Shown here piece after piece: positions 14,949 through 22,218 of a DNA stretch of 26,574 bases (positions within the stretch are counted from its first letter, which is position 1; each line of letters starts with the position of its first letter). A program made the position numbers and the translations under genes. The DNA is taken from contig NZ_JOIX01000094.1 in NCBI RefSeq assembly GCF_000720175.1, positions 1 through 26,574 of the forward strand, written 5' to 3'. The notes under the pieces are model-generated. The model saw only the letters and a program-made list of their open reading frames with translations, did not search any database and was not told the DNA's origin. The stretch is from Streptomyces sp. NRRL S-337. GTDB lineage: Bacteria > Actinomycetota > Actinomycetes > Streptomycetales > Streptomycetaceae.

Positions 14949-15198
14949 CTAGCGCGTCGAACGGGTGAAGAACTCCAGCTCGGCGACGGCCACTTGCTTC
15001 TTGTCGCTGGCGCCGTACGCGGTGTGCAGCACCAGCCGCACGGTCATCGCATTCCGCACGGCCACATCGATCTTCTGCACCCCGCCGTCGTTGATCCGGG
15101 GGTGCGAGACGTGCTGCTCGCCCTCGGAGTCGGTCACGATCAGGTCGAACTCGTGCGGCCGGGCCGGATCGGCGGCCTGCGGGTACGTGCGGAGGCAA
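14949..15198 (-). pseudogene. C-terminal tail of an NPCBM-like protein, 5' end missing
   Basis: The frame ending at TAG 14949 reads sensibly for about 80 residues from RTYPQAADPARPHEFDLIV, through INDGGVQKIDVAVRNAMTVR, to QVAVAELEFFTRSTR. The beta-strand pattern (IDVAV, TVRLVLHTAYG, VAELEFF) resembles the end of NPCBM-type galactose-binding domains. There is no start codon and no matching 5' part. Upstream, at about 15187-15203, the coding signal shifts to another frame and another family (baseplate protein). This is the 3' part of a gene joined to a different one, apparently by deletion. The family assignment is tentative. Confidence 0.55.
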
Positions 15199-15675
15199 CT
15201 GCGTGACGCGTCCCAGCAGTTCCTCACCAGGCACCAGCTGCTCGAAGCGGAGCCGGCCGCCGCGGTCGGGCACGGCCTGGGGGACGACCAGCACCCGGAC
15301 GGCGTTCTCACCGGTCCGGTCGGTCCCCCCGATCTGACCGGCACCGGCCCCCGACGCGCTCACGGTGCCGCCGGCGCCTGCCGACCGCTCGGCGGGATCG
15401 ACCGCGAGACAGGCGATCCGGGCGGCCTCGGGGGCCGCGCGCCGCGCCAGTTCCTCGTAGTCGCGGGCGGTCACGGCCCGGTCCTGCGCCCGGAGCGTGA
15501 TCGGCGCGCGGACCTTCGCCTCCTGCACCGTCTCGCCATCGACCCCGCCGCGCGCCGCCTCGCGGTTCTCCACCCGCGCCACGTACGGGATCGAGCTGCG
15601 CAGCGCCTGGATCGCACCGCGCGCCACATTTCCCGATCGCCCTCCACCGGTCCGGTAGTACGGGACCCGTATCAC
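15190..15675 (-). pseudogene. Fragment of a contractile-injection-system baseplate protein
   Basis: The minus frame begins near VIRVPYYRTGGGRSGNVARG and shows features of phage-tail-like 'putative baseplate assembly' (J-like) proteins. These include RSSIPYVARVENREAARGGVD, APITLRAQDRAVTARDYEEL, ARRAAPEAARIACL and, last, LRFEQLVPGEELLGRVT. In full-length proteins this segment lies in the C-terminal half and continues with a region like YLDERR...GARV. Here it breaks at about 15190-15203 into the NPCBM-like tail. The large N-terminal part is absent too, since no coding signal continues past 15675. No other injection-system gene is nearby. The fragment is likely a relic of a Streptomyces-type extracellular contractile injection system. 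Confidence 0.75.
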
Positions 15676-15696
15676 CGAGCCTTTGACCGGTACGGC

Positions 15697-15721
15697 ACCG
15701 AACTGCCGTACCGAACTGCCG
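15697..15721 (+). repeat. 13-bp tandem duplication
   Basis: ACCGAACTGCCGT (15697-15709) is followed by ACCGAACTGCCG (15710-15721), just outside the baseplate fragment. The region 15676-15858 otherwise contains no gene. Confidence 0.8.
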
Positions 15722-15810
15722 GGTTGGCGTACGAAAGGCGGACTCCGCAGTGATCCTCGCGCTGCTGCAACGGCAGCAGCGCGCGCCCTTCGTAATAGCG
15801 GCAGTCAGAT

Positions 15811-15868
15811 GAGCCACGCGAGCCGAGCGAGCCAGGTGAGCCGAGCCAGCAGGGCGAGTCAGGTGAGG
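15811..15868 (+). repeat. Imperfect GAGCC-based tandem repeat
   Basis: A run of related units (GAGCCACGC, GAGCCGAGC, GAGCCAGGT, GAGCCGAGC, then GAGTCAGGT) reaches into the stop codon (15859-15861) of the phosphotransferase-like gene on the minus strand. Confidence 0.7.
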
Positions 15869-16599
15869 GACCACAACTTCCGGTAGAAGTCGGTGCGTTC
15901 CGGGTCGGGGGTGATGCCGTAGGCGTCGAGGAAGGTCTGCTCCCATCCCGGGCCGTAGTTCCACTCGGTGCTCCAACTGGCGACGGCGATGTCGGCCCAG
16001 CGGTCCGCGACGCCGAGCGCGCCCATGTCCACGTGACCCGACCAGGAACCGTCCTCGCTCAGGAGCGTGTTCGGCGCGCAGGCGTCTCCATGACATACGA
16101 CGAGGCGGTCGATCGGCGGCGTCCTCAGCTCTGCGGGGACGTCCAGCCCAGCGCTCCGCGCGCGTTCCAGGCGGTGGGCGACCGACCAACTGAAAGGGCA
16201 ATCTGCCACCGGCAGTTGCTCGTGCAGGGCGCGCAGTCCCGCCCCCAGGGCACGTACCGCGGTGCCGGGATCGGCGGTCCAACGGGGGCTGACGGCGCTC
16301 TCGCCGGGCAGCCCGTGGGTGACGAGCCAGGCCCCGTCCTCGTCGGCTCCGTGGTCCAGGACGCGGGGCACCGGTGCGAAGCGGGCAGCCCAGCTCAGGC
16401 GCGTGACCTCGGCGGCGATGTCCAGTCCGGAGCCTGCCGGTGCCCACTTGGCGAACAGTCGGGCATCACCGGTGCCGATCTGGAAGGTCAGGCCGCCCAG
16501 CTCGTTCTGCCAGACGGGCCGCAGCGGCCGGTCTCCGGCCTGAGCGACGATCGGGGCAGGGACGCGCACCTCGCACGTCGGCGGTCCGGAAGGATTCAT
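15859..16599 (-). CDS. Aminoglycoside 3'-phosphotransferase-like kinase
   Basis: A protein of 246 residues with the aminoglycoside phosphotransferase / choline kinase fold. The N-lobe Lys51 (LFAKWAPAG) and Glu64 (IAAEVTRLSW) suit ATP binding. The catalytic loop is H170-G-D172-A-C-A-P-N177, and the metal-binding triad is D191-M-G193 followed by ALGVADRWADIA. These closely match the APH(3') pattern. The end reads STEWNYGPGWEQTFLDAYG. I chose ATG 16599 (MNPSGPP). The frame extends to a GTG at 16659, but neither start has a strong ribosome site. The substrate may be an aminoglycoside or another small molecule; resistance is not shown by sequence alone. Neighbours are remnants, so it looks like a stand-alone gene. 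Confidence 0.88.
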   Translation of the reverse strand: MNPSGPPTCEVRVPAPIVAQAGDRPLRPVWQNELGGLTFQIGTGDARLFAKWAPAGSGLDIAAEVTRLSWAARFAPVPRVLDHGADEDGAWLVTHGLPGESAVSPRWTADPGTAVRALGAGLRALHEQLPVADCPFSWSVAHRLERARSAGLDVPAELRTPPIDRLVVCHGDACAPNTLLSEDGSWSGHVDMGALGVADRWADIAVASWSTEWNYGPGWEQTFLDAYGITPDPERTDFYRKLWSLT

Positions 16600-16713
16600 C
16601 TGCTCATGCTGCCCCTGCGATGGCGCCTCGGGCGAGCGCTTTTCGGTCGCGGGCCCCACTCGCCGGCCTGGGGTTCCCCGGCGCCACGGATGATCCGCTG
16701 CACCCCGGGCGGA

Positions 16714-16963
16714 TCATGCCGGCCAGGCCCCGGAACCTGCACCCTGCAATGCGCCGCTGTCGACGAGGTTGGCCAGCTCGTTCAGTCCCGCGCCGTCCTC
16801 CCGCACCTGGTGGACAGTGGTACGGACACGCGGGGCGTCAACCGACCGGCAGCCCCGCCAGGCACTGCGAGGCACTGACCGACCGGAATGCCTTGGCGAC
16901 CGGAGTGCCTGAGGCGCTGTCGACGTAGCCGTGGGCGCCGGACTGCTTGGACAGGTCGGCCTT
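16714..16963 (-). pseudogene. Remnant of a medium-chain dehydrogenase
   Basis: Two minus-strand pieces in different frames resemble the ends of zinc-type or quinone dehydrogenases. The first, about 16890-16963, reads KADLSKQSGAHGYVDSASG, close to the K-x-x-x-x-x-x-LGA-x-x-YIDS segment after the NAD-binding fold. The second, about 16714-16830, reads VREDGAGLNELANLVDSG and ends GSGAWPA, like the C-terminal segment before the last strand. The middle is missing and the frame is broken. No start codon or intact gene exists. It is a decayed gene that once lay downstream of the NmrA-like gene. Confidence 0.5.
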
Positions 16964-16968
16964 CTGGG

Positions 16969-17003
16969 GGCCACGGGCCACGGGCCACGGGCGACGGCCA
17001 CGG
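16969..17003 (+). repeat. Heptamer tandem repeat GGCCACG
   Basis: Three perfect copies of GGCCACG (16969-16989), then GGCGACG (16990-16996) and a partial unit. It lies 40 bp beyond the stop of the NmrA-like gene. Confidence 0.85.
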
Positions 17004-17042
17004 TCTCGAACCCGTCGCGACCGCGTACGGCACGCCGCCGGT

Positions 17043-17894
17043 TCAGCGCGCGGTCGCCCACGTATGGCGCGCCCAGTCGGCGAAACGAGTCCAACGGACC
17101 TCTGCGTGGGCCGCATGGAGAGCGGGGATGTCGACGCGATAGCCGGGGCCGTTCAGAAACGTCCACATCGCATGCATATCCGGATCGCCGACCGCCGTCA
17201 GCGGTACCTGCTCATGGCGGACCTCCCGTCCCACCGCCGCGCTGAGTGCGTCAGCCATCTGCGTGGGAGTGGGCGCATCGCTGGCCAGCTCGATTCGCTG
17301 CCCCACGTAGGGAGCAGGGTTGAGCAGCACTTCCGCCGCGAACGCGCCGAGGTCGGGGCGGGCCAGCTGTTGCAGCGGGCGATCGGGGGGCAGCGGCAGC
17401 TCCAGGACGCCGGCAAGGATGCGCTCCGTTCCGGCCAGCGTGTTGTCGAAGAAGTACGTCGGTCCCAGGATCGTGTACGGCATCCCGCCGGACGCCAGCT
17501 CCGCCTCGATGCGTGCTTTGCTGTCGAAGTGCGGTACCCCGGTCTCCTGGTCGGCCCCGGCGACAGAGCTGAACACGAGATGCGGAACGCGTTCCTCTGC
17601 CGCGGCAGAGAGAATTGCCCGGCCCTGACCGACCTCCGCCTCCACGCCGGCCTCGAAGGGTGTGGTGAACGCGAAGACACCCGACACCCCGCTCATCGCG
17701 GCGGCGAGAGACCCGCGATCGCTCAGGGATCCCGCCACCACTTCGACGCCCTGGTCGGCCAGTTCCCGCGCGGCGGGCCGGTCGGGGTCACGTACCAGCG
17801 CCCGGACCCGGGCCCGGCGGCCCCTCAGCGCGTTGGTCACGGCCCTGCCCTGTCCGCCGGTTGCCGCAAGAACCAAGATCGGCTCATCGGCCAT
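17043..17894 (-). CDS. NmrA-like NAD(P)-binding protein
   Basis: A Rossmann-fold protein of 283 residues in the atypical short-chain dehydrogenase group. The N-terminal dinucleotide motif is visible (ILVLAATGGQGRAVTNALRG; the G-x-x-G-x-x-G pattern is slightly altered). Next come RALVRDPD, a likely NADP-phosphate contact, and VFAFTTPFEAG, HLVFSSVAGAD and the helix HFDSKARIEAEL with Lys in the family position. ATG 17894 has AAGGGAG 8 bases upstream. Such proteins either sense the NADP redox state or act as reductases; I cannot tell which here. It is divergent from a TetR gene across a 342-bp gap. Confidence 0.9.
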   Translation of the reverse strand: MADEPILVLAATGGQGRAVTNALRGRRARVRALVRDPDRPAARELADQGVEVVAGSLSDRGSLAAAMSGVSGVFAFTTPFEAGVEAEVGQGRAILSAAAEERVPHLVFSSVAGADQETGVPHFDSKARIEAELASGGMPYTILGPTYFFDNTLAGTERILAGVLELPLPPDRPLQQLARPDLGAFAAEVLLNPAPYVGQRIELASDAPTPTQMADALSAAVGREVRHEQVPLTAVGDPDMHAMWTFLNGPGYRVDIPALHAAHAEVRWTRFADWARHTWATAR

Positions 17895-18236
17895 CCAAGC
17901 ACTCCCTTCCTCGCGGCCAGGTGGCCTACGGATCACCAGCCGGCCCCCACGGTAACCGTCCGCCCGGGACGACAGGCCCAGCTCCTGCGGTGTGCCGTTC
18001 GTCCGGTGAAGCGGTTCAGGAGGCGCCAGCCGCTGCGGTCGTCACCGACTCGGCGGCGGGCGCACCGGCGGAGCGGGGCGACTGCGCCTGACCCCGCTCG
18101 GGACGATCGTCGTCCGGTTGCCTCCGCCTGGGACCCCGCGCTCGATCGAGCCGAGGATCTCCTTGGTGGAGCCGTTGGAGCCGTCGGGGCCGTCGGGACC
18201 GACCAGGCCCCACCAACCTGGGGTACGAGCGACCGT
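17895..18236. other. 342-bp gap without a supported gene
   Basis: The gap lies between the divergent NmrA-like and TetR genes. Both strands have short open frames, but none shows a family pattern or a start with a ribosome site. Bases 18166-18202 contain short repeats of GGAGCCGT and CGTCGGG. The length is greater than needed for a promoter, so a lost gene is possible. Confidence 0.4.
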
Positions 18237-18971
18237 ATGGGTAGTGCTATAGCAAATGTCGCAGATGTCGCAGATGTCACCGACAATCGCCTCCTCCGCG
18301 GTGCCCGGACCCGGAAGACCGTACTGAGGCGGGCGGTCGACATCGCCTCGCTCGACAGTCTCGAAGGGGTCAGTTTCGGCCGTCTGGCCACGGACACCGG
18401 GCACAGCAAGGCGGGCATCCAGACGCTCTTCAAGACGAAGGAAGCGCTGCAGCTGGCGGTCATCGACTTCGCCCGCGAGATGTTCATCGACCACGTCGTC
18501 CGGCCGGCCAGGTCCGCGCCGCGCGGCGTCGCACGTCTGCGCGCGCTGCTCGACGAGTGGGTCGTCTACGCCTCGACCCCGCTGTTCGCGGGCGGATGCT
18601 TTCGCGCCGCGAACCTCGCGGAGTTCGACGGCAAGACCGGGCCCGTCCATGACGCCCTCTTCCGCGACCAGCGGGAGTGGCTCGAAGTCATCGCCGGCGA
18701 ACTGCGGCACGCGATCGACAACGGTGAGATCGCGGACCTGGACGTCGAACTCGCCGTCTTCCAGATCGACGCGCTGCTGTGCGCCGCCAACACGGCTCTA
18801 CGGCTCGGCGACGACAGCGCGGTGAGCAAGGTCCACCGCATCGTCGTGTCAGGCCACTTGGCCGGCTTCGCCGTCCTGCCTCCCCGGCTGACGGGGAGGA
18901 CTGGTGATCCCCCACTCAGGCCTGGGCCGCCGGCCGCTTCGGGAGAAGGAAGACGGCGATCCCCGCTATGA
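18237..18971 (+). CDS. TetR family transcriptional regulator
   Basis: A regulator of 244 residues. The helix-turn-helix (about 22-66) reads TVLRRAVDIASLDSLEGVSF, then LATDTGHSKAGIQTLFKTKE. The C-terminal domain (about 90-220) includes FAGGCFRAANLAEFDG, a pattern of the TetR_C_6-like group. The N-terminus has an in-frame 9-bp repeat (ATGTCGCAG at 18256-18264 and 18265-18273), coding V-A-D. A 10-bp palindrome TGCTATAGCA lies at 18245-18254, just inside the frame. ATG 18237 is the only in-frame start before the HTH, though its ribosome site is poor. The last 25 residues are Pro/Arg-rich and overlap the convergent transporter fragment, so the original end may have differed. The divergent NmrA-like gene is a possible target. 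Confidence 0.85.
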   Translation: MGSAIANVADVADVTDNRLLRGARTRKTVLRRAVDIASLDSLEGVSFGRLATDTGHSKAGIQTLFKTKEALQLAVIDFAREMFIDHVVRPARSAPRGVARLRALLDEWVVYASTPLFAGGCFRAANLAEFDGKTGPVHDALFRDQREWLEVIAGELRHAIDNGEIADLDVELAVFQIDALLCAANTALRLGDDSAVSKVHRIVVSGHLAGFAVLPPRLTGRTGDPPLRPGPPAASGEGRRRSPL

Positions 18972-19062
18972 CAGCGAAGACCAACACCCCGAAGGACGCG
19001 ACGGCAAAGGCGTGACCGGCGGCGGCGACCCTGCCGACTGCCGCGGGATGGAACGAGCCGAA
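18916..19062 (-). pseudogene. C-terminal end of a probable MFS transporter
   Basis: About 48 residues on the minus strand run from FGSFHPAAVGRVAAAGHAFA through a hydrophobic helix (VLVFAVIAGIAVFLL) to PKRPAAQA and a stop. This looks like the last membrane segment and tail of a drug-efflux type MFS protein. The 5' part is missing and replaced by transposase remains. A TetR gene converges on it, a pairing often seen with efflux genes. Confidence 0.5.
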
Positions 19063-19092
19063 GACGCGGTCAAAGGGCCGCGGCCCGTTGCC

Positions 19093-19400
19093 GCCTGCCG
19101 ACCGCCCGGATACCCGCAGGCGGGCCATGACCCGCCCGAACGTGAGCCCGCCGGACGCTCGCAAACCTGACTGAGCGTCAGAACGAGATCCAGTGGCCGG
19201 AGGTGCCCCATCGGCGGCGAGATGAATCTTCGCGACCAGCCGCCGCGGGACACCGTCCGGGGGCCTGATCGCGCGGCCCGCCGGCCGGGGCCCCTTCGGC
19301 GGGCCCCGGCGGCGTGCTGTTGCACCCGAACGATTAACGATTGTGGAGTCGACGGCGACGACCCAACGTGAGGTCACCGTCAGTGCCGAGCCGTGCCCGG
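19093..19400 (-). mobile_element. Decayed IS5-family transposase remnant
   Basis: Pieces of a DDE transposase can be followed across frames on the minus strand. They are RWVVAVDSTIV (first catalytic Asp region), QHAAGARRRGP, RRLVAKIHLAADG, then LRPLDLVLTLSQ and FGRVMARLRVSGR. In intact Streptomyces elements the order is VDSTVVRAHQHAAGARR, TKIHLAAD, RPLAFVLTAGQ and VMARLRV. At least two frameshifts separate the pieces, and neither end of the element is recognisable. It borders the truncated transporter, so insertion followed by deletion is likely. Confidence 0.7.
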
Positions 19401-19446
19401 ACCAACGATCCGATGTGCTGGAACACATGGCTCGGCGCAGACCGAC

Positions 19447-19510
19447 GAAGGTCATGCGCGAAAGATCATGCGCGAAAGGTCATGCATGAAAGGCCATGCG
19501 CGGAAGGTCA
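19447..19510 (+). repeat. 14-bp tandem repeat, 4.6 copies
   Basis: Units are GAAGGTCATGCGCG (19447-19460), AAAGATCATGCGCG (19461-19474), AAAGGTCATGCATG (19475-19488), AAAGGCCATGCGCG (19489-19502) and partial GAAGGTCA (19503-19510). The last unit contains the stop codon of the dehydrogenase gene on the minus strand. Confidence 0.9.
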
Positions 19511-20442
19511 GTTGACGTCCAGTACCGCTTTGCCGTGCAGGCGACGGCCGAGCAGAGCCTGGACTGCTTCGTCGTGGCGGGCCCACGGGCCGCGCCAGCT
19601 GATGCCCGGGTCGAGGCGGCTTGCGGCGACCTCGGTGGCGAGCCACGTCAGGTCGGCGGAGAAGTCGGTGGCGGGGTCGCCGAAGAGGAAGAACGTGCGG
19701 ATCGACCTGTCGTGCCGCCCCTCGGTTCCCAGGAGCGCTTCGGGCGGGAGGACCGCGTCGGTCGCGGATGTACGCCCCACGCTGAACAGCGTGCCGTGCG
19801 CCTCCAGAGAGGCGAAGGCGTCCACCAGTTGTCGTCCGCCGACGTTGTCCAGCACCGTGAACACGGGCCGGTCCACGGCGGCCGGATCGGTGTGCACCTC
19901 ACGTGCGCCCAGCGCTCGCAGACCGTCCGCCTGGGCAGGATTGCCGCTGATGGCCACGACCTCTGCCCCCGCACGCGCGGCGAGCTGGACCGCGAAGCGA
20001 CCGACACCGCCGGATGCGCCGGTGATCATGACTCGGCGGCCGAGGAGTTGGCCCGCGCGGCGCAATACGTGCAGGGCGCTCAGCCCGGCCACCGGGAGCG
20101 TGCTCATGGCGCCGAGGTCGGCGTCGTCCGGCACCTGGCCCAGCATGGAGGCCGGGACCGCGCGCAGCTCCGCCCATCCGGCCGCCGCGCCCAGGGTGAC
20201 GAGCGGGTGCCCTCTGCCGGCCCCGATCCGTCGGCGGCTGCCTTCACCACGACACCGGCGGCATCCCAGCCGATCACTGTGCCGTCCGGCGTCTCCCCGC
20301 TGGTGGCGCCTTTGACCTCGCCGTGGTTGAGCGAAACCGCTGCGACCTGCACCAACGCCTCGTCCGGTGCCGGTATCGGATCTGGTGTCTCGGCCAGCGA
20401 CAGGTGAGTCGCTGCGCCGTGGTCGATAACGAGTGCTCGCAT
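19508..20442 (-). pseudogene. Zinc-independent medium-chain dehydrogenase with a frameshift
   Basis: A quinone-oxidoreductase-type MDR gene. The N-terminal part (from ATG 20442) reads MRALVIDHGAATHLSLAETP, then VAAVSLNHGEVKGATSGETP and VIGWDAAGVV. The rest lies in the next frame: TLGAAAGWAELRAVP, then the NAD(P) motif MITGASGGVGRFAVQLAARA, VLDNVGGRQLVDAFASLEAHG and the end GRRLHGKAVLDVN. The frames meet near 20201-20210 at EGTR/VTLGA, and restoring one lost base would rejoin them. No catalytic-zinc Cys residues are present. The start has GAGGAGA 8 bases upstream. A TetR gene is divergent, with palindromes between, so the gene was probably regulated by it. The frameshift may be real or an assembly error. 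Confidence 0.85.
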
Positions 20443-20467
20443 GTGTCCGTCTCCTCAAAGCAGAAGT

Positions 20468-20490
20468 GCCACACTGTGGCGTTTGCGCCA
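20468..20490. promoter_or_regulatory. Two overlapping palindromes, probable TetR operator
   Basis: GCCACACTGTGGC (20468-20480) is a perfect palindrome with 6-bp arms. TGGCGTTTGCGCCA (20477-20490) has 5-bp arms around TTTG. Both lie in the 93-bp gap between the dehydrogenase and TetR genes. Confidence 0.6.
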
Positions 20491-20535
20491 TTGAAGCACA
20501 TGCTCACTGGGAGCGCGGGCGGTAAGCTGATACGC

Positions 20536-21186
20536 ATGACGACCGCCCCGCAGCCCGCCTCGTTGCGTGAGCGCAAGAAGCTGCGCACCCGCCAAGCTCT
20601 GGCCGAGACCGCCGTGTCGCTGTTCACCGAGAGCGGCTTCGACGACACCCCTCTCGATGCGCTCCTCGAAGCGGTGGAGGTTTCGCGGCGCACCTTCTTC
20701 CGCAACTACCGGTCCAAGGAGGACGTGACGCTCACAGCCGTCAAACAGCTGTGGAGCACCTGCTTGGAAGTCATGGAGCAGAGCGAGCAGGGCGAGCAGA
20801 GGGAGCCGACCGAGCACATCGACGAGAGGGAGCCGGCCCACCACACCGAGCACCTGGTCGATGCGTTCCAGAACGCGATGCTGACCACCCTCGAGCGCAT
20901 GGACGAGGACTGGTTCCCCCGGTTCGCGGCCACTTTGCAGCTGATCGACCAATCGCCGTCTCTGCACGGGCACTCCCTGCGGCACTGCGCTGAGATCCAG
21001 GCCGGGATCACCCGCCGACTCGGCGCCCCGGACACGCTGGAAGCACGACTGCTCATCGAGTTCTGCGTGGCGACCTGGCGTTGCGCCCTGGACGAGTGGC
21101 TGCCCCAGTGCACCCCCGCGGAGCTGCCCCGCTGCGTGCGACGCGCCTTCGACGCCATGCGTCACAGCCTCAACTCAGCCGCGTGA
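20536..21186 (+). CDS. TetR family transcriptional regulator
   Basis: A repressor of 216 residues. The helix-turn-helix (about 12-58) reads LRTRQALAETAVSLFTESGF, then DALLEAVEVSRRTFFRNYRS, a pattern common in actinobacterial TetR proteins (RTFFRYFPSKE type). An acidic, Glu/His-rich insertion (about 78-110) precedes the C-terminal helical domain. ATG 20536 has no strong ribosome site; a TAAGCT hexamer at 20523-20528 would allow a leaderless message. It is divergent from the frameshifted dehydrogenase, its likely target, with two palindromes between. The inducer is unknown. Confidence 0.9.
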   Translation: MTTAPQPASLRERKKLRTRQALAETAVSLFTESGFDDTPLDALLEAVEVSRRTFFRNYRSKEDVTLTAVKQLWSTCLEVMEQSEQGEQREPTEHIDEREPAHHTEHLVDAFQNAMLTTLERMDEDWFPRFAATLQLIDQSPSLHGHSLRHCAEIQAGITRRLGAPDTLEARLLIEFCVATWRCALDEWLPQCTPAELPRCVRRAFDAMRHSLNSAA

Positions 21187-21254
21187 CACTGTCGTTCGGG
21201 AGGAGCGAGTCGTGGCGGCCGGACACCTGACGGGTGGCGTTCTCGCTCGACGAG

Positions 21255-21390
21255 TCAGTGCTGCGGGTTTCCGTTCGGCCTGTCGTCATTGACGGCGGCT
21301 TCCAGGAGATCGGGCAATGTCGGCGGGCTCGGCATCGCGTGGGTCGAGCCACCAACTGCCGTGCGTGAACGGCCGGACGGCGTCTTGGCA
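21255..21390 (-). pseudogene. Possible gene remnant in a 357-bp gap
   Basis: On the minus strand, a stretch reading DAVRPFTHGSWWLDPRDAEP is followed in the next frame by LPDLLEAAVNDDRPNGNPQH and a stop at 21255. Joining the two needs one frameshift. The composition looks like the end of a real protein, but I do not recognise it. The rest of 21187-21491 shows no gene. Confidence 0.25.
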
Positions 21391-21491
21391 GCCTCCCGTG
21401 CCTCCCCTTCCACCTCGCTCGTCGTACCTGCGTGGACGAGTGCGCTGTGGGCAGCTCAGGCGGCGCCGCCGGGAGGCCGGCCTGGCTCCGC

Positions 21492-21522
21492 TTGACCTTG
21501 ACACAGTGACAAGCCCTTCACT
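21492..21522 (+). promoter_or_regulatory. MerR-type promoter with operator in a 19-bp spacer
   Basis: A -35 element TTGACC (21492-21497) and -10-like TTCACT (21517-21522) are 19 bp apart, the stretched spacing typical of MerR-controlled promoters. The near-palindrome CTTGACACAGTGACAAG (21497-21513; 7 of 8 pairs match) fills the spacer. A second -35-like TTGACA lies at 21498-21503, with no fitting -10. The two-gene operon downstream includes a MerR protein, so autoregulation is likely. The -10 match is weak. Confidence 0.6.
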
Positions 21523-21543
21523 GCAGCCAAGGAGGTGGTCCAC

Positions 21544-22215
21544 ATGCCCATGCCGAAAGAGGACAGCAACACGATGCGTGCCCTTCGGGGGCTGGAGAAC
21601 AACAGCTCGTCGGTCCGGCTGCAGGCAGCGCTGGCGGTCGGCACGACGCCGGACCCGGGGGTCATCGCCAAGCTCATCGAGCGATGCGCGATCGAACCCG
21701 AGTTCTATGTGCGCGAAATACTGACGTGGGCACTCACCCGCCACGCTGCATCGATGACGGTCCCGGTGCTGCTCGACGAAGTCCGCTCGACACATGCCCA
21801 GGCACGGAGCCAGGCGTTGCACACGCTGTCCAAGATCGGGGATCGACGAGCCTGGCCGGCGATCACACCGGCGTTGCTGTCCGACGCCGACGCCGAGGTG
21901 GCACGGAGCGCCTGGCGGGCAGCGGTCGTGCTCGTACCCGAAGGTGGGGAGCGCGAGTTGGCCGTAGTGTTGGCGACGCAGCTCGGGCGGGGCGAACGCG
22001 AGACGCAGCTGAGCCTCAGCCGGGCGCTCATCGCGCTCGGGGAGGTGATGTTGCCGGCACTGGCAGCCGCGACGAAGGATCTCGACCCTCGCGTGCGCGC
22101 GCACGCAATCGCCACGGAACGGCTGTGGCGCGACCCGGATGCCGGATTCGAGTTCGCGATCGAAGAGGCGAAGCGCATCGTCGTCCTCGGCGGGGCCGGC
22201 CAGGAGGGGCGGTAG
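21544..22215 (+). CDS. HEAT-repeat protein
   Basis: A helical solenoid protein of 223 residues. Repeating pairs of helices are visible, for example SSSVRLQAALAVGTTPDPGV, PEFYVREILTWALTRH, AQARSQALHTLSKIGDRRA, DAEVARSAWRAAVVLV and DPRVRAHAIATERLW. Each has the A-x-x-A-L and Asp/Val/Arg pattern of HEAT repeats. There are no catalytic motifs, so it probably binds another protein. ATG 21544 is 10 bases after AAGGAGG. It is the first gene of an operon: 3 bp separate its stop from the MerR-HEAT gene, whose C-terminal half has the same fold. A partner or antagonist role toward that regulator is a reasonable guess, not shown. Confidence 0.88.
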   Translation: MPMPKEDSNTMRALRGLENNSSSVRLQAALAVGTTPDPGVIAKLIERCAIEPEFYVREILTWALTRHAASMTVPVLLDEVRSTHAQARSQALHTLSKIGDRRAWPAITPALLSDADAEVARSAWRAAVVLVPEGGERELAVVLATQLGRGERETQLSLSRALIALGEVMLPALAAATKDLDPRVRAHAIATERLWRDPDAGFEFAIEEAKRIVVLGGAGQEGR

Positions 22216-22218
22216 GCA

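Noticed and set aside
15811..15868. Repeats that might suggest a CRISPR array
   Set aside because: Units are 9-18 bp, imperfect and directly adjacent, with no spacers and no cas genes. The same holds for the other tandem repeats in the window.
16947..18236. Long plus-strand open frame upstream of the TetR helix-turn-helix at 18237
   Set aside because: It runs antisense through the NmrA-like gene and has no family pattern before residue 430. The TetR gene begins at ATG 18237.
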